DNA from: Alteromonas profundi
GTDB lineage: Bacteria; Pseudomonadota; Gammaproteobacteria; Enterobacterales; Alteromonadaceae
DNA length: 64,000 bases
Direction of reading: 5' to 3'
Assembly (NCBI RefSeq): GCF_010500865.1
Contig: NZ_JAAAWN010000003.1
Coordinates: 124,001-188,000, forward strand
This document shows, in pieces, positions 20,915-31,723 of this stretch. Both the position numbers and the translations under genes were made by a program. Below the pieces are notes generated by a model. The model saw nothing but the letters and a program-made list of their open reading frames with translations, was not told the origin of the DNA and did no database searches. How positions within the stretch are numbered: position 1 is the first letter of the stretch; each line of letters opens with the position of its first letter.

Positions 20915-21104
20915 GATCTTAGTTACCTAAATAGCTCTCTCTCGCTGGATGTCCTGAATAAACCTTGCGCTGTCATCTAATTGTCACAAGTTGTTAATAA
21001 AAAGTAAACTTACTTGTTTTATTTTACGCGTGGCTGTGATAGAAAATAGACAGAGGGAATTTATACGCTCTGTATTGTTGTAATGGTGTTAAAAGGAGAT
21101 CCAA

Positions 21105-21281
21105 GTGGATAAGTCAGATCTATTTGCCATGTTAGACATTGAAGCAAGCCCAGCAAAAACTAAAAGTAAAAAACGCAAGTGGAGAGAAATAGAAGCGCTA
21201 CAAGATCGCTTCGCACTCGAAAAAGAGCTCGCAGAGCTTGATTGTGGGTTCGAATACGAACTAGAAACACTGGAAAGATAA
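21105..21281 (+). CDS. DUF3545 family small protein, 58 aa
   Basis: GTG-initiated small ORF with a strong AAAGGAG ribosome binding site 6 nt upstream. The product is highly charged and ends in a Glu-rich helix. KSKKRKWREIEALQDRFALE followed by KELAELDCGFEYELE is the pattern of DUF3545, a gammaproteobacterial family of about 60 aa and unknown function. It has its own terminator and is convergent with ung. Confidence 0.8.
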   Translation: MDKSDLFAMLDIEASPAKTKSKKRKWREIEALQDRFALEKELAELDCGFEYELETLER

Positions 21282-21283
21282 AC

Positions 21284-21317
21284 AAAAGGCCGCCTGATAA
21301 CAACAGGCGGCCTTTTT
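21284..21317. terminator. Bidirectional terminator between DUF3545 gene and ung
   Basis: A 13-bp stem (AAAAGGCCGCCTG / CAGGCGGCCTTTT) ends in a T-run on each strand. It serves the small ORF on the plus strand and the thr-ung operon on the minus strand. Confidence 0.9.
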
Positions 21318-21334
21318 ACTTTCTATTAGGTGCA

Positions 21335-21994
21335 TCATACCTGCCAGTGAATGGGTTTCAGGCCATTCTCTGCTAGGTATTCATTCGCTTGACTAAAGTG
21401 TTTACAGCCGAAAAACCCACGATAGGCTGAAAGTGGTGATGGGTGCGGTGCGTGTAGAACAAGGTGTTTGCTTCTATCTACCTGCTTTCCCTTCTTTTGT
21501 GCGTGGCTTCCCCACAGCATAAAAACCACCTTTTCCTGCTGGTTATTAACGGCATCGATGACTGCATCAGTAAAGGTTTCCCAGCCCCACTTCGCATGGC
21601 TGTGGGCTTTGCCCTGCTCCACGGTTAATACGGTATTAAGCAACAACACGCCTTGCTGCGCCCAGCCCGTGAGATTTCCATGAAGAGGTATGGTGAAGTC
21701 GGCAATATCTGAGGCCAACTCTTTGTATATATTGATTAACGAGGGCGGTATCTTTATACCCGTCTTAACCGAAAAGCTCAGCCCATGAGCCTGGCCTGGG
21801 CCGTGATAAGGATCTTGCCCTAAAATCACCACCTTCACATCGTTTAATGCAGTAAGACTAAACGCGTTAAATACATCTTTAGAAGGCGGGTAAATTACTT
21901 TTCCCGCCTCGCGTTCAGACGCTATCTGCTGCCACAACACTTTGAAGTAGGGCTTTTCCTTTTCTGCACCTAAAACTTCACCCCATGAACTCAT
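21335..21994 (-). CDS. ung: Uracil-DNA glycosylase
   Basis: Removes uracil from DNA to start base excision repair. The 219 aa length is typical. The catalytic water-activating loop is [18 protein letters not shown] at about residues 59-76, and the minor-groove loop [18 protein letters not shown] is near residue 183. Its ATG overlaps the stop codon of thrC by four bases, so translation is probably coupled to the threonine operon. Confidence 0.97.
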   Translation of the reverse strand: MSSWGEVLGAEKEKPYFKVLWQQIASEREAGKVIYPPSKDVFNAFSLTALNDVKVVILGQDPYHGPGQAHGLSFSVKTGIKIPPSLINIYKELASDIADFTIPLHGNLTGWAQQGVLLLNTVLTVEQGKAHSHAKWGWETFTDAVIDAVNNQQEKVVFMLWGSHAQKKGKQVDRSKHLVLHAPHPSPLSAYRGFFGCKHFSQANEYLAENGLKPIHWQV

Positions 21995-23277
21995 GCCTTA
22001 AGTAAATCCATCATATGTTGCTTTAACGCGTCATATGATGAAGGAAGGTCTACCGCTAAACTATCTTCACCCGCCACATCCGCAAGAGGCTGGGGAAGGC
22101 TAATTGGGTTGCCAAGTACATTTTCAACAGTTTCACGGAATTTGGCTGGGTGGGCTGTACCTAAGAATAAGCCGATTTCCCCCTCTTCCAAATCATGGCT
22201 CACCGCCCGATATGCTATAGCGGCGTGAGGCTCACTGGTATAGCCTAGCTGAGCGAGTTGGCGCATAGCGAGCTGAGTATACTCTTCATCAATCATTTCG
22301 CCTTTTAAGCACGCTTTGTCAATGTAACCTTGTTCAATAAGCGCTTCAATTCGCGGCCAATTATTTGGTTGGCTTACGTCCATTGCGTTGGAAATAGTAG
22401 CAACTGTTTTCTTTGGCGCCCATTCACCGGTTTTTAAGTAACGCGGAACAGTGTCGTTTAAGTTGGTTGCAGCAATAAAACGTTTAATGGGTAACCCCAT
22501 CGCTTTTGCAATCATACCCGCGGTTAAATTGCCGAAGTTACCACTTGGTACAGAGACAACCAATTGATCACGCTTCTCTTTTGGCAGTTGGCTCATCGCC
22601 TCAAAGTAGTAACACACCTGAGCTAATAAACGGCTGATATTAATAGAGTTGGCAGAATTAAGGTGTAACCCTTCGCGTACATCTACGTCGTCAAAGGCCG
22701 TCTTTACGAGGGCCTGGCAGGCATCAAAATCTGATTCAACGGCCACGGTATGAATATTGTCACCTAAGGTAGTAAACAATTTCTCTTGAAGCGCACTGAT
22801 CTTGCCTTTAGGGAACAAAATCACTACGTTAATATTGTCTATACCGTGAAACGCATGAGCTACAGCAGCGCCAGTATCACCCGAAGTTGCGGTTAAAATA
22901 GTAATGGGCTTGCCTTTACTAATACGCGCTAAAGTTTGCGCCATAAAACGACCGCCGAAGTCTTTAAATGCCAGCGTAGGGCCATGAAATAGCTCTAGGG
23001 TATATATATTGTCACTTACTTGCTCTACGGGCGCATCGAACGCAAAAGCGGTTTTAACAATCTCTTCTAGCTCACCATTATTGAGTTCGTCACCAATAAG
23101 TGTACGTAACACCTTGATGCTGCGCTCAACAAAAGGAAGCGCTAATAAACCGTCAATATCCTCTAGGGTCGGAATATTTGTGGGAAAGTACAGCCCTTGT
23201 TGTTTTCCTAATCCGCGCTTTACCGCTTCGGCAAATGACGCTGTATCCTGTGAATCTTTTAAATTTACCAATTCCAC
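21991..23277 (-). CDS. thrC: Threonine synthase
   Basis: PLP enzyme converting O-phosphohomoserine to threonine. The 428 aa length matches the E. coli type. The PLP lysine is in [20 protein letters not shown], near residue 107. The phosphate-binding loop is [20 protein letters not shown]. It lies 28 nt after thrB and overlaps ung at its stop codon. It is the last biosynthetic gene of the thrLABC operon. Confidence 0.97.
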   Translation of the reverse strand: MELVNLKDSQDTASFAEAVKRGLGKQQGLYFPTNIPTLEDIDGLLALPFVERSIKVLRTLIGDELNNGELEEIVKTAFAFDAPVEQVSDNIYTLELFHGPTLAFKDFGGRFMAQTLARISKGKPITILTATSGDTGAAVAHAFHGIDNINVVILFPKGKISALQEKLFTTLGDNIHTVAVESDFDACQALVKTAFDDVDVREGLHLNSANSINISRLLAQVCYYFEAMSQLPKEKRDQLVVSVPSGNFGNLTAGMIAKAMGLPIKRFIAATNLNDTVPRYLKTGEWAPKKTVATISNAMDVSQPNNWPRIEALIEQGYIDKACLKGEMIDEEYTQLAMRQLAQLGYTSEPHAAIAYRAVSHDLEEGEIGLFLGTAHPAKFRETVENVLGNPISLPQPLADVAGEDSLAVDLPSSYDALKQHMMDLLKA

Positions 23278-23305
23278 GTGTTGTTACCTTTTTCTCAAAG
23301 TGCCG

Positions 23306-24277
23306 TTATGCGTCGCTGTGTTCAGTTAGTGGAGAAACCACTGTTCCTGATTTTGGGATCTGACACACGTGACTAAAGCCATCTTGGTTTTGAATATAAT
23401 TATCATTTAAATAGCGCGCGATCCGCGCTGCTTGCTCGCTGCTATTACACACGGCAAAAACTGTTGGCCCTGAGCCTGAAATACCAAAGGCAAGGGCGCC
23501 TTCACTTTCGCTAAACGCCCGAGCATCATCGAAGCCGGGCAATAGTGACTTTCGGTAAGGTTCAGCAATAACGTCTTTCATTACCGAGGCAGCCAGATCA
23601 AAATTCTCAGTATGCAAGGCATGAACAAACACCCCTAACTGCCTACCGAATGTAAGCGCAGTGGCCATATCCACTTGCTTAGGAAGTATATCCCTCGCTT
23701 GCGCGGTTGATACGCTGATCCCAGAGTAACAAATAGCATAGTACCAATTAGGGTTTAGCGGTAGCGATAGGGTCACAGGTTCTTTCGCCCCGGTCATTAG
23801 GGTCATGCCGCCTTGATAACAAGGTGCTACATTGTCGTAATGGATACTACCGCTAATTTGCCCTTCCAACTCTCCCATCATATGCAACAGGGTGTCTTCG
23901 CTAAAGGGCGCGTCAAAGTAGTCATTTAACGCAGCAAATGCCGCAACGATAGAACTCGCGCTTGATCCTAAACCGCTACCTATAGGTAAGTTTTTATGTA
24001 AGGTAAGCGCCACCGGTGAGACCGCTCTACCGGTCAATTCCATTTGCTCGCAAAAGTAGTAATAGCACTTCGTTACAATGTTACTGTCAACGTCCCCAGG
24101 CAACTTGTGTGCAAAGGGGCCTTTTACCGTTAGAGAGAAAGCATCGGCAGCACATATATCTACCTCATCGCCCAACCGTGATCCGTTAATAGGCGCAAGT
24201 GCTGCGCCTAAAACGTCAAACCCTAAACTAACGTTGCCAATTGATGCTGGCGCGTATGCGCGTAAAGCTTTCTTCAT
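23306..24277 (-). CDS. thrB: Homoserine kinase
   Basis: GHMP-family kinase that phosphorylates homoserine with ATP. The 323 aa length is slightly above E. coli ThrB. The N-terminal RAYAPASIGNVSLGFDVLG and the ATP loop PIGSGLGSSASSIVAAFAAL are diagnostic. GISGSGPTVFAVC near residue 279 is the third GHMP motif. It lies 12 nt downstream of thrA. Confidence 0.97.
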   Translation of the reverse strand: MKKALRAYAPASIGNVSLGFDVLGAALAPINGSRLGDEVDICAADAFSLTVKGPFAHKLPGDVDSNIVTKCYYYFCEQMELTGRAVSPVALTLHKNLPIGSGLGSSASSIVAAFAALNDYFDAPFSEDTLLHMMGELEGQISGSIHYDNVAPCYQGGMTLMTGAKEPVTLSLPLNPNWYYAICYSGISVSTAQARDILPKQVDMATALTFGRQLGVFVHALHTENFDLAASVMKDVIAEPYRKSLLPGFDDARAFSESEGALAFGISGSGPTVFAVCNSSEQAARIARYLNDNYIQNQDGFSHVCQIPKSGTVVSPLTEHSDA

Positions 24278-24289
24278 TACTGCCTCTTC

Positions 24290-26755
24290 CTAAAGCGCCA
24301 CTTGTTTCCACGGCATGGTACGTAAAATATCTGCAAACACCCCGGCAGCGGTAACCGTACCGCCTGCGCCATAACCACGTATAACATAAGGGATAGGGTT
24401 ATAATAATCGCTGTTGATAGCAAGCGCATTTTCGCCATCTTTAACCTGCGATAACGGGTTGCTCGCCGGCACTGATTGAATTGTAACTTTACACTTATCA
24501 CCTTCAATGCTGCCGATATAACGCAATACGTTGCCTTTTGCTTTTGCCTCGTTGACACGTTGCTCGAACGCCGCATCAAGTTCTGGAAGCTTTTCCATAA
24601 AGGTATCAATTGAACAATCTTCGGCAAACCCTGCAGGCAATACCGACTCAATTTCAATATCAGAAAGCTCAAGGGACAAATCGGCCTCTCTGGCCATGAT
24701 GAGTAGTTTACGTGCCACGTCCATGCCACTTAGGTCATCACGAGGATCGGGCTCAGTGAAACCATTCTCCTTGGCTGTCGCTGTCGCTTGAGATAAAGAC
24801 ATACCTTCATCTAGTTTACCGAATACGTATGACAAGCTGCCCGATAAGATCCCTTCAAAACGATGCAATTGGTCGCCGGCACTAAACAATTTTTGTAAAT
24901 TATCAATGACTGGTAGACCGGCACCTACGGTAGTTTCATATAAGTACTGTCGATTTGTGGTAAGCGCCGTTTTACGTAGCTTACGGTAGTATTCCATTGG
25001 CCCCGTATTGGCCTTTTTATTTGGCGTGACTACGTGGAACCCATTTTCCATCATATCCACATATTGTGATGCAATCGCTTCATGGCTAGTACAATCAACG
25101 ATAACTGGGTTAACCAAACTATTTTCGTTAACGAACTGCTGTAGGCGTTCAATTGAAAGCCCTTCTCCGGCTGATGCTAGCGCAGGTTGCCAATCTTGCG
25201 TTAAGTCGATACCTTGGCTATTTAATAGTAATTTGCGACTATTGGCGATACCGTACACCCGTAGCTGAATATTGCGCTTCAATAAGGCGGGTTGCTGCTT
25301 GGCAATTTGCCCCAGCAACTCAGTACCTACATTGCCACACCCAACTAAGAATACATCAATGGTGTGGCGGTCAGAGAAAAAATTCTGGTGAATCACCTTT
25401 ACCGCCTTTTTAGCACGTTTGCTTTCAATCACTGTTGAAATAGAGCGTTCGGAAGACCCTTGCGCGATAGCAACGTTGTTAACACGTGCCTGTGCTAGAG
25501 AGTTGAAGAAGCGTGCAGCCAAGCCTTTGGTTTGACGCATGCCATCACCGACTAATGTAACAATAGTAAGATCTTGGCGAACTTCAATGGGGTCAAGCAA
25601 CTGGTTTTGTAGCTCAAGAGCAAATGCGTCTTCTAGAAGGTTAAGGGCGCGATTCGCATCTTTACTTTGAATACAGAAACTAATTGAATATTCTGAAGAA
25701 GATTGGGTTATTAAACTTATTGAAATGTTGGCGTTTGACATCACCTCAAACACCCGGCTTGCCATACCCACCATGCCTTTAAGCCCAGGCCCCGCAACGT
25801 TGAACATAGACACGTTATCAAGCTGTGAAATGCCTTTTACCGAGGTCCATTTTTCGCTCTTCTCGTTACTGATAAGTGTACCAGGTGCAGCAGGGTTTAG
25901 CGTGTTTCGAATTAAGCACGGGATATGATGCTGTGCAATTGGCCCGATCGTCTTTGGATGTAGTACTTTAGCCCCAAAATACGACAACTCCATCGCTTCT
26001 TGATACGTAAGCTTATCAAGTAAGACAGCCCCTTCGACCTGGTTTGGATCAGCATTGTAAACACCGTCCACATCTGTCCATATCTCACAACAACTAGCGT
26101 CAATACAGGCGGCTAGGATAGCGGCAGAATAATCAGAACCATTGCGCCCCAAAGTCACTTTTTCACCATTTTCATTGGCGGCTACGAACCCAGGCATAAC
26201 TAGCAATTCACTGCCATCATTAGGGATATCGCTAAAGCGTGCTTTACTAATAGCCACATCCGCAATGCTATCAAGGTATTCGCCATCAGCTTGAATGTAT
26301 TTCACTGGGTCGATGATGCGATTAGCAATATTTTTTGCAGAAAGGATCGCGCTAAACAGCGTTACCGAGATATATTCACCGATACTTAAGATACCAGCAG
26401 AAACATTGTCTGGCGCCACTCCTAGCAACTTAATACCCTCAAGGTGTTGCTTAAGCACACTTAACTGGCTGCCTATAAATTCTACCACATGGGTGTGAGC
26501 AAACCCCGACAACTCTTCGTTCAACGCGTTCGCAATGCCTGTAACAGTATCGGTGAGCTTTTCAAAAAGGGGTTGGAAATCTTCACCTGCGGCTGCTTGC
26601 TCACACAAAAGTGAAAGCGCGTTCGTCACCCCTTTAGGGGCAGAGAGTACAACCGCAGCACCGTCGGTTTGGTGGGTGGCCGTGCTAATGTCGGTCACGC
26701 GCAAATAGCGCGGTGCGTCGGCAAGTGATGAGCCCCCAAACTTTAAGACTTTCAT
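24290..26755 (-). CDS. thrA: Bifunctional aspartokinase I / homoserine dehydrogenase I
   Basis: Catalyses the first and third steps of the threonine branch. The 821 aa length is that of E. coli ThrA (820). Residues 1-290 are the kinase (MKVLKFGGSSLADAPRYLRV, GRNGSDYSAAILAA). Two ACT domains follow at about 310-460 (SISLITQSSSEYSISFCI, VAIAQGSSERSIS) and should bind the feedback inhibitor threonine. Residues 465-821 are the dehydrogenase (VFLVGCGNVGTELLGQI, then VTPNKKANTGPMEYYR). It is the first structural gene of the operon, with a leader peptide and attenuator upstream. Confidence 0.97.
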   Translation of the reverse strand: MKVLKFGGSSLADAPRYLRVTDISTATHQTDGAAVVLSAPKGVTNALSLLCEQAAAGEDFQPLFEKLTDTVTGIANALNEELSGFAHTHVVEFIGSQLSVLKQHLEGIKLLGVAPDNVSAGILSIGEYISVTLFSAILSAKNIANRIIDPVKYIQADGEYLDSIADVAISKARFSDIPNDGSELLVMPGFVAANENGEKVTLGRNGSDYSAAILAACIDASCCEIWTDVDGVYNADPNQVEGAVLLDKLTYQEAMELSYFGAKVLHPKTIGPIAQHHIPCLIRNTLNPAAPGTLISNEKSEKWTSVKGISQLDNVSMFNVAGPGLKGMVGMASRVFEVMSNANISISLITQSSSEYSISFCIQSKDANRALNLLEDAFALELQNQLLDPIEVRQDLTIVTLVGDGMRQTKGLAARFFNSLAQARVNNVAIAQGSSERSISTVIESKRAKKAVKVIHQNFFSDRHTIDVFLVGCGNVGTELLGQIAKQQPALLKRNIQLRVYGIANSRKLLLNSQGIDLTQDWQPALASAGEGLSIERLQQFVNENSLVNPVIVDCTSHEAIASQYVDMMENGFHVVTPNKKANTGPMEYYRKLRKTALTTNRQYLYETTVGAGLPVIDNLQKLFSAGDQLHRFEGILSGSLSYVFGKLDEGMSLSQATATAKENGFTEPDPRDDLSGMDVARKLLIMAREADLSLELSDIEIESVLPAGFAEDCSIDTFMEKLPELDAAFEQRVNEAKAKGNVLRYIGSIEGDKCKVTIQSVPASNPLSQVKDGENALAINSDYYNPIPYVIRGYGAGGTVTAAGVFADILRTMPWKQVAL

Positions 26756-26812
26756 GTGCTGCTCCTTCTATTTACGCCAAGTCGTGCTTAATAATGTATT
26801 ACGGTGGCGTGG

Positions 26813-26848
26813 GTAAAAAAAAGCCCGCTCTTAGTAAGGGCGGGCTTT
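26813..26848 (-). terminator. thr attenuator (rho-independent terminator)
   Basis: On the minus strand the stem pairs AAAGCCCGC with GCGGGCTTT and is followed directly by a run of eight T. It lies 23 nt after the leader peptide stop codon and about 58 nt before the thrA ATG, the layout of a transcription attenuator. Confidence 0.88.
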
Positions 26849-26870
26849 CGTTGTCTTATGCTTTCCTGCA

Positions 26871-26942
26871 CTAGCCAGCGACCGCCCTATATAAGGTGGT
26901 AATCATAATGCCGGTGGTGCGAATGCGTAGAATCTTTTTCAT
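26871..26942 (-). CDS. thrL: thr operon leader peptide
   Basis: A 23-codon ORF starting MKKILRIRTTGIMITT and ending in TAG. It has four Thr codons (all ACC, in two adjacent pairs) and four Ile codons (all ATT), the two amino acids that control the E. coli thr operon. Stalling at the ACC pairs would favour an antiterminator over the hairpin at 26813-26848. The ribosome binding site is weak. A TTGACA at 26977-26972 could be a -35 box, but the matching -10 is unclear. Confidence 0.82.
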   Translation of the reverse strand: MKKILRIRTTGIMITTLYRAVAG

Positions 26943-27054
26943 ACCGTCAATTTGCCGTATAGACGTCTATCTGTCAACCGCAGTTTTCACCATACTGTAT
27001 TGCACATACTGCAATAAAGAGAAATTCGCATTTCGCTTTAAGCGATAATCTGGA

Positions 27055-27930
27055 TTATTCATCATCTTCTAGGTGTTCTGCTAGGTAATTTACCAGCAGC
27101 CTAACCTTCGGTGCCATATGCCGATTTGAAGGAAATAGCGCCCATACAGTCTCTCGTTCTTCCCTGAAAGCCGATAGTACTTCTAGTAACCGTCCACAGG
27201 CCAAATCATTTCGAACATAAAAGCCCGGCAGTTGTACCAACCCAATGCCGGCTAATGCGGCATCGTGCAGTGCATTACCACTATTATACTTGATGCTCCC
27301 GCTTACCCTTACATTTGTTCGCGTACCATTTTGGCTAAATCGCCAGTGCGCCTGAGAACCAACCAGGCAATTATGTTCGCTTAGCTGTTGAGGGGTTGCA
27401 GGGGCAGGATGCTTCGCAAGGTATGCTTTGCTCGCACAAACGTATAATTGTCGGGTACTTAGTTTTTTAGCAACAAGCGACGAGTCTTCTAGGCGTCCAA
27501 TTCTGACGGCCAAATCTAGTCCTTGCTCAATAATATCCACTGTATCATTGGTGAACCGACACTCCACCTGAACACCTTGGTATTGTTTAACGAAGCGGTT
27601 TATGAGCGGTGCAATGAAGGCTTCTCCGAACGCAACAGGCGCCGTCATTTTTATAAGGCCAGTAGGTACGCGCTGTTTTTCGGTTACATTTAATTCGGCG
27701 TTTTGAAGTGCCTCTAACGCAGGCTTACACTGTGCATAATACAACTGACCTGCTTCAGTAAGTGACACATGACGCGTAGTACGGTTAAAAAGTTTAACTC
27801 CTAAACCTTTTTCAAGTGTGGCAACCCTTCGGCTTACTTGTGCCACAGAACTATCTAAATAGCTCGCAGCCTTGGTAAAGCTATGAAGGTTTGCCACAGT
27901 ACAAAACTCAATAATACCTTCCCAGACCAT
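27055..27930 (-). CDS. LysR family transcriptional regulator
   Basis: Helix-turn-helix activator or repressor with a periplasmic-binding-like effector domain. The ATG at 27930 (MVWEGIIEFCTVANLHSFTK) has AAGGGG upstream and gives 291 aa; the longer frame from 27963 adds an unsupported extension. The HTH covers residues 5-60 (SFTKAASYLDSSVAQVSRRV, LGVKLFNRTTRHVSLTEAG). The effector domain spans about 88-285. It is divergent from frmA across about 520 bp of repeat-rich DNA, so regulation of frmA is possible but not shown. Confidence 0.92.
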   Translation of the reverse strand: MVWEGIIEFCTVANLHSFTKAASYLDSSVAQVSRRVATLEKGLGVKLFNRTTRHVSLTEAGQLYYAQCKPALEALQNAELNVTEKQRVPTGLIKMTAPVAFGEAFIAPLINRFVKQYQGVQVECRFTNDTVDIIEQGLDLAVRIGRLEDSSLVAKKLSTRQLYVCASKAYLAKHPAPATPQQLSEHNCLVGSQAHWRFSQNGTRTNVRVSGSIKYNSGNALHDAALAGIGLVQLPGFYVRNDLACGRLLEVLSAFREERETVWALFPSNRHMAPKVRLLVNYLAEHLEDDE

Positions 27931-27984
27931 AAAACTGCCCCTTTTAACGACGATGATTAACAAGGTGATTGACTAGCTTTCACC

Positions 27985-28116
27985 CTAGACACCCATAAAG
28001 CTTACATACTAGACACCCATACAAGTTTTAGCTCTTTTGTCCCACGCCCACTCTCCTGGCATGTTGCCGACGTAGCAAATCAAACATTAAATGGGCGCGC
28101 TATCATGGACACCCAC
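27985..28116 (+). repeat. Three direct GACACCCA repeats
   Basis: Copies CTAGACACCCAT (27985-27996), CTAGACACCCAT (28009-28020) and TGGACACCCAC (28106-28116). The first two are 24 bp apart and identical over 12 bp. Confidence 0.75.
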
Positions 28117-28136
28117 CCGTCTTGACTCTTTTACTC

Positions 28137-28289
28137 TGGACACCCACTATTTAAGCCCGTTTAATATGGGTGTCCATAAGTTAACAATTGTGGGTGTCTA
28201 AGGATTATGCCCCTTGGACACCCACTATTTGAGCTCGTTTAGTATGGGTGTCTATAAGTTAACAATTGTGGGTGTCTAAGGATTATGCC
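28137..28289. repeat. Duplicated 75-bp composite repeat (period 78 bp)
   Basis: Units at 28137-28211 and 28215-28289 differ at only four of 75 positions. Each unit carries one GACACCCA near its left end and two TGGGTGTC copies in opposite orientation (at +30 and +54), so it can fold as an inverted repeat. The shared segment TAAGTTAACAATTG lies between the two reverse copies. Confidence 0.9.
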
Positions 28290-28442
28290 TTGAATTTTGC
28301 TCAGTATTAAAGTTTTTATTTCATATTTGTAATAGAGAATTACCTATTTTGCATTTATCAATGGCTGTCTTGCTCCTATACTCTTTAACCATCTTATGAA
28401 GTAATTAACGTGTTGCGTTGTTCACCACGTACCAGATAGTAG

Positions 28443-29600
<1,158 letters not shown>

Positions 29601-29626
29601 ACTATAAGATACAGTCTCTACGTTTA

Positions 29627-29654
29627 GGGCGCTGTTAAATACGGCGCCCATTTC
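29627..29654 (+). terminator. Probable terminator of frmA
   Basis: GGGCGC (29627-29632) pairs with GCGCCC (29644-29649), followed by ATTTCT. A moderate hairpin with a short T-run. Confidence 0.5.
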
Positions 29655-29776
29655 TACGTGTGATATATGTTAGCGCTGCAAGTGTTGTCGCACTTAAGCC
29701 TACGATTCAGCCACCCTGCGTGGCATTACTTTTCGTCGCATTTATAAGCTAATGGGGTACGCAGCCTCACAGCACA

Positions 29777-30421
29777 TTATAGCCAGCCTAATTCCAACGC
29801 TTTTAACACCGCGCGAGTTCTATCTCTTACTCCCATTTTTGCCATAATGGCTGACACTTGATTTTTCACGGTCCCCGAAGATTTGAACATGGCTTCTGAA
29901 ATTTCTTTATTACTGTAGCCCGCTGCCACCAACCGCAATATTTCTATTTCCTTTGGGCTTAATGTTTCCGGCTGCTCATAGGATTCAAACTCAACGGTCA
30001 GCCCTTGTAGCCCCTGCAGTACCTTTTCAGTCACGCTCGGTTGAATAAGTGTATCGCCCTTTAAAACGGTGTTAATGCCACCAATCAGCGTATCTAGCGA
30101 TACATCTTTTAATAGGTAGCCTTTTGCTCCAGCTTGCATGGCCTGCGTTACTAATTCGTGATCATCGAAGGTGGTAAGCATTATCACTGGCACCGATATT
30201 TCTGCCGCAGCCATTTCCTTTAACGCTTGTATACCCGTCACCTTCGGCATTCTGATATCCATTAATATAATATCGATATCTGTGTGCTTTAAAGTAGCTA
30301 CTACGCTACTGCCATCGTCACATTCATCTACCACCTCAACGGAAGAATCAAGGGCCAGTAACGAGCGAATGCCTTGACGAACAAGCATTTGATCTTCCAC
30401 CAGCAATACTCGTGTTTTCAT
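29777..30421 (-). CDS. NarL/LuxR-type response regulator
   Basis: A 214 aa DNA-binding response regulator. The receiver domain holds the acidic pair near the N-terminus (VEDQ) and the phosphorylated Asp in DIILMDIRMPKVTG at about residue 56. A LuxR-type HTH spans residues 150-212 (TLSPKEIEILRLVAAGYSNK, TVKNQVSAIMAKMGV). The start codon overlaps the histidine kinase stop by four bases (ATGA), so the pair is coupled. It resembles the DesR/LiaR class; the stimulus is unknown. Confidence 0.93.
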   Translation of the reverse strand: MKTRVLLVEDQMLVRQGIRSLLALDSSVEVVDECDDGSSVVATLKHTDIDIILMDIRMPKVTGIQALKEMAAAEISVPVIMLTTFDDHELVTQAMQAGAKGYLLKDVSLDTLIGGINTVLKGDTLIQPSVTEKVLQGLQGLTVEFESYEQPETLSPKEIEILRLVAAGYSNKEISEAMFKSSGTVKNQVSAIMAKMGVRDRTRAVLKALELGWL

Positions 30422-31590
30422 ACGCTTTCACTCACTTGAATATGAATATAAAAGCCTTTGTCATTAAAGCCACTTTGCATTGAACCTGCTACCGAAGTGA
30501 CCCTTTCAAGCATACCGGTTAGTCCATTACCGGGCGTAATGGTATCGTTTTTTGATGTGAGTTCTGTGGTTTTTGGTGGGGCTTGAATATCCTGCATTGA
30601 CAGAATGTAGTTCCCTTCTTGAGCTTTTAGTTCTACGTAAAAATCGTCTGAACGGGTATGGCGTATCACATTAGTAAGCCCTTCTTGAATAGCCCGTAGA
30701 AGCACATCTGCCAATTTGACATTTTCAACCCGAAGATCAGGTTGTATACAAAGGTGTAACCGGGGCCGCGTGATACCTTCGAACAAGGCTTCAACAGCCT
30801 CTTGAAAGTCGAACGGCGCTTGTTCCCGCATGTCTGTTACTGCTTCTCTAACGTCACTGAGAAGCAGTTTTGCAAGGGCATAACACCGATCGACATGGGT
30901 TTTAGCTTCTTGCTGTCCGATGCCCTCACATTTGTGCGAAGCTACTTGTAAATTAATGCTTAATGCCGTTAAGTGATGCCCTAATACATCGTGTATATTG
31001 CGCGCTATACGAAGGCGTTCGTCTTGTTTCCCTGCCTGTCGTATAAGCTGTTGCGCGGCGATGAGTTGCCTATTGAGTAAATCTGCACGCTCTCTTGCTT
31101 GGCGTTCTTTTATCGCTGTGTTCGACATCATCATGGCGAATAAATTAAATGTCCAAAACAATGTTGCTGTAAGCAGCGCATAATTCTGCTGCCAGTAAAT
31201 ATGGTGTGCTAACCCTAAAGGAATAGCTAAGGGTAAGCTAAGCAACAAACATCGCCGAAAACGAAATACATAAGGTAAAAGCGCCGACCAAATTACTAAA
31301 AAAATAGCTAAATAAACATAAGGTAAGACGAAAAAGCTCGCCACTGTCACTAGATACATGGCAGCTAGCACAACACCACCTTTTGAGGTTCTCGCCTGTT
31401 GAGGTTTAGTTGCCGCCACAAAGCCCAGTGCAAACATTACAAAGAGTACTAAGGCAGTGCCTGTGCGCCAGTGAGATACTGTGTATTGCATAATAGCGTA
31501 ATACAAGGCTGACACGGCAACGAAGAACCATGTCACCAGCGCAACTACCCGTTCGAGTTGTTCTTGATTGAATAACTGTTTTATTTTCAT
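30418..31590 (-). CDS. Membrane sensor histidine kinase, HisKA_3 type
   Basis: Residues 1-170 contain five or six transmembrane segments and no sizeable periplasmic domain, as in DesK-like intramembrane sensors. The phosphoacceptor box is ARNIHDVLGHHLTALSINLQ (HisKA_3) near residue 205. The C-terminal HATPase_c domain is present but divergent (AIQEGLTNVIRHTRSDDF, then GNGLTGMLERVTSVAG). It is the first gene of the kinase-regulator pair and is divergent from a multi-pass membrane protein gene. Confidence 0.92.
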   Translation of the reverse strand: MKIKQLFNQEQLERVVALVTWFFVAVSALYYAIMQYTVSHWRTGTALVLFVMFALGFVAATKPQQARTSKGGVVLAAMYLVTVASFFVLPYVYLAIFLVIWSALLPYVFRFRRCLLLSLPLAIPLGLAHHIYWQQNYALLTATLFWTFNLFAMMMSNTAIKERQARERADLLNRQLIAAQQLIRQAGKQDERLRIARNIHDVLGHHLTALSINLQVASHKCEGIGQQEAKTHVDRCYALAKLLLSDVREAVTDMREQAPFDFQEAVEALFEGITRPRLHLCIQPDLRVENVKLADVLLRAIQEGLTNVIRHTRSDDFYVELKAQEGNYILSMQDIQAPPKTTELTSKNDTITPGNGLTGMLERVTSVAGSMQSGFNDKGFYIHIQVSESV

Positions 31591-31723
31591 GTACCTATTA
31601 TTAACTTACCCACGCTAAATTGAATAGGCCAAAAGTCACTTTTTATTTTCATGACCTATGGCACTGATTAAAGATTCCTTCCTCTAGCACAATAGCCTCA
31701 ACATCTACCGTGAGGAATAAGCT

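Noticed and set aside
24277-24729. 150-codon minus-strand frame in another phase of thrA
   Set aside because: A shadow of the thrA coding region, which is strongly supported.
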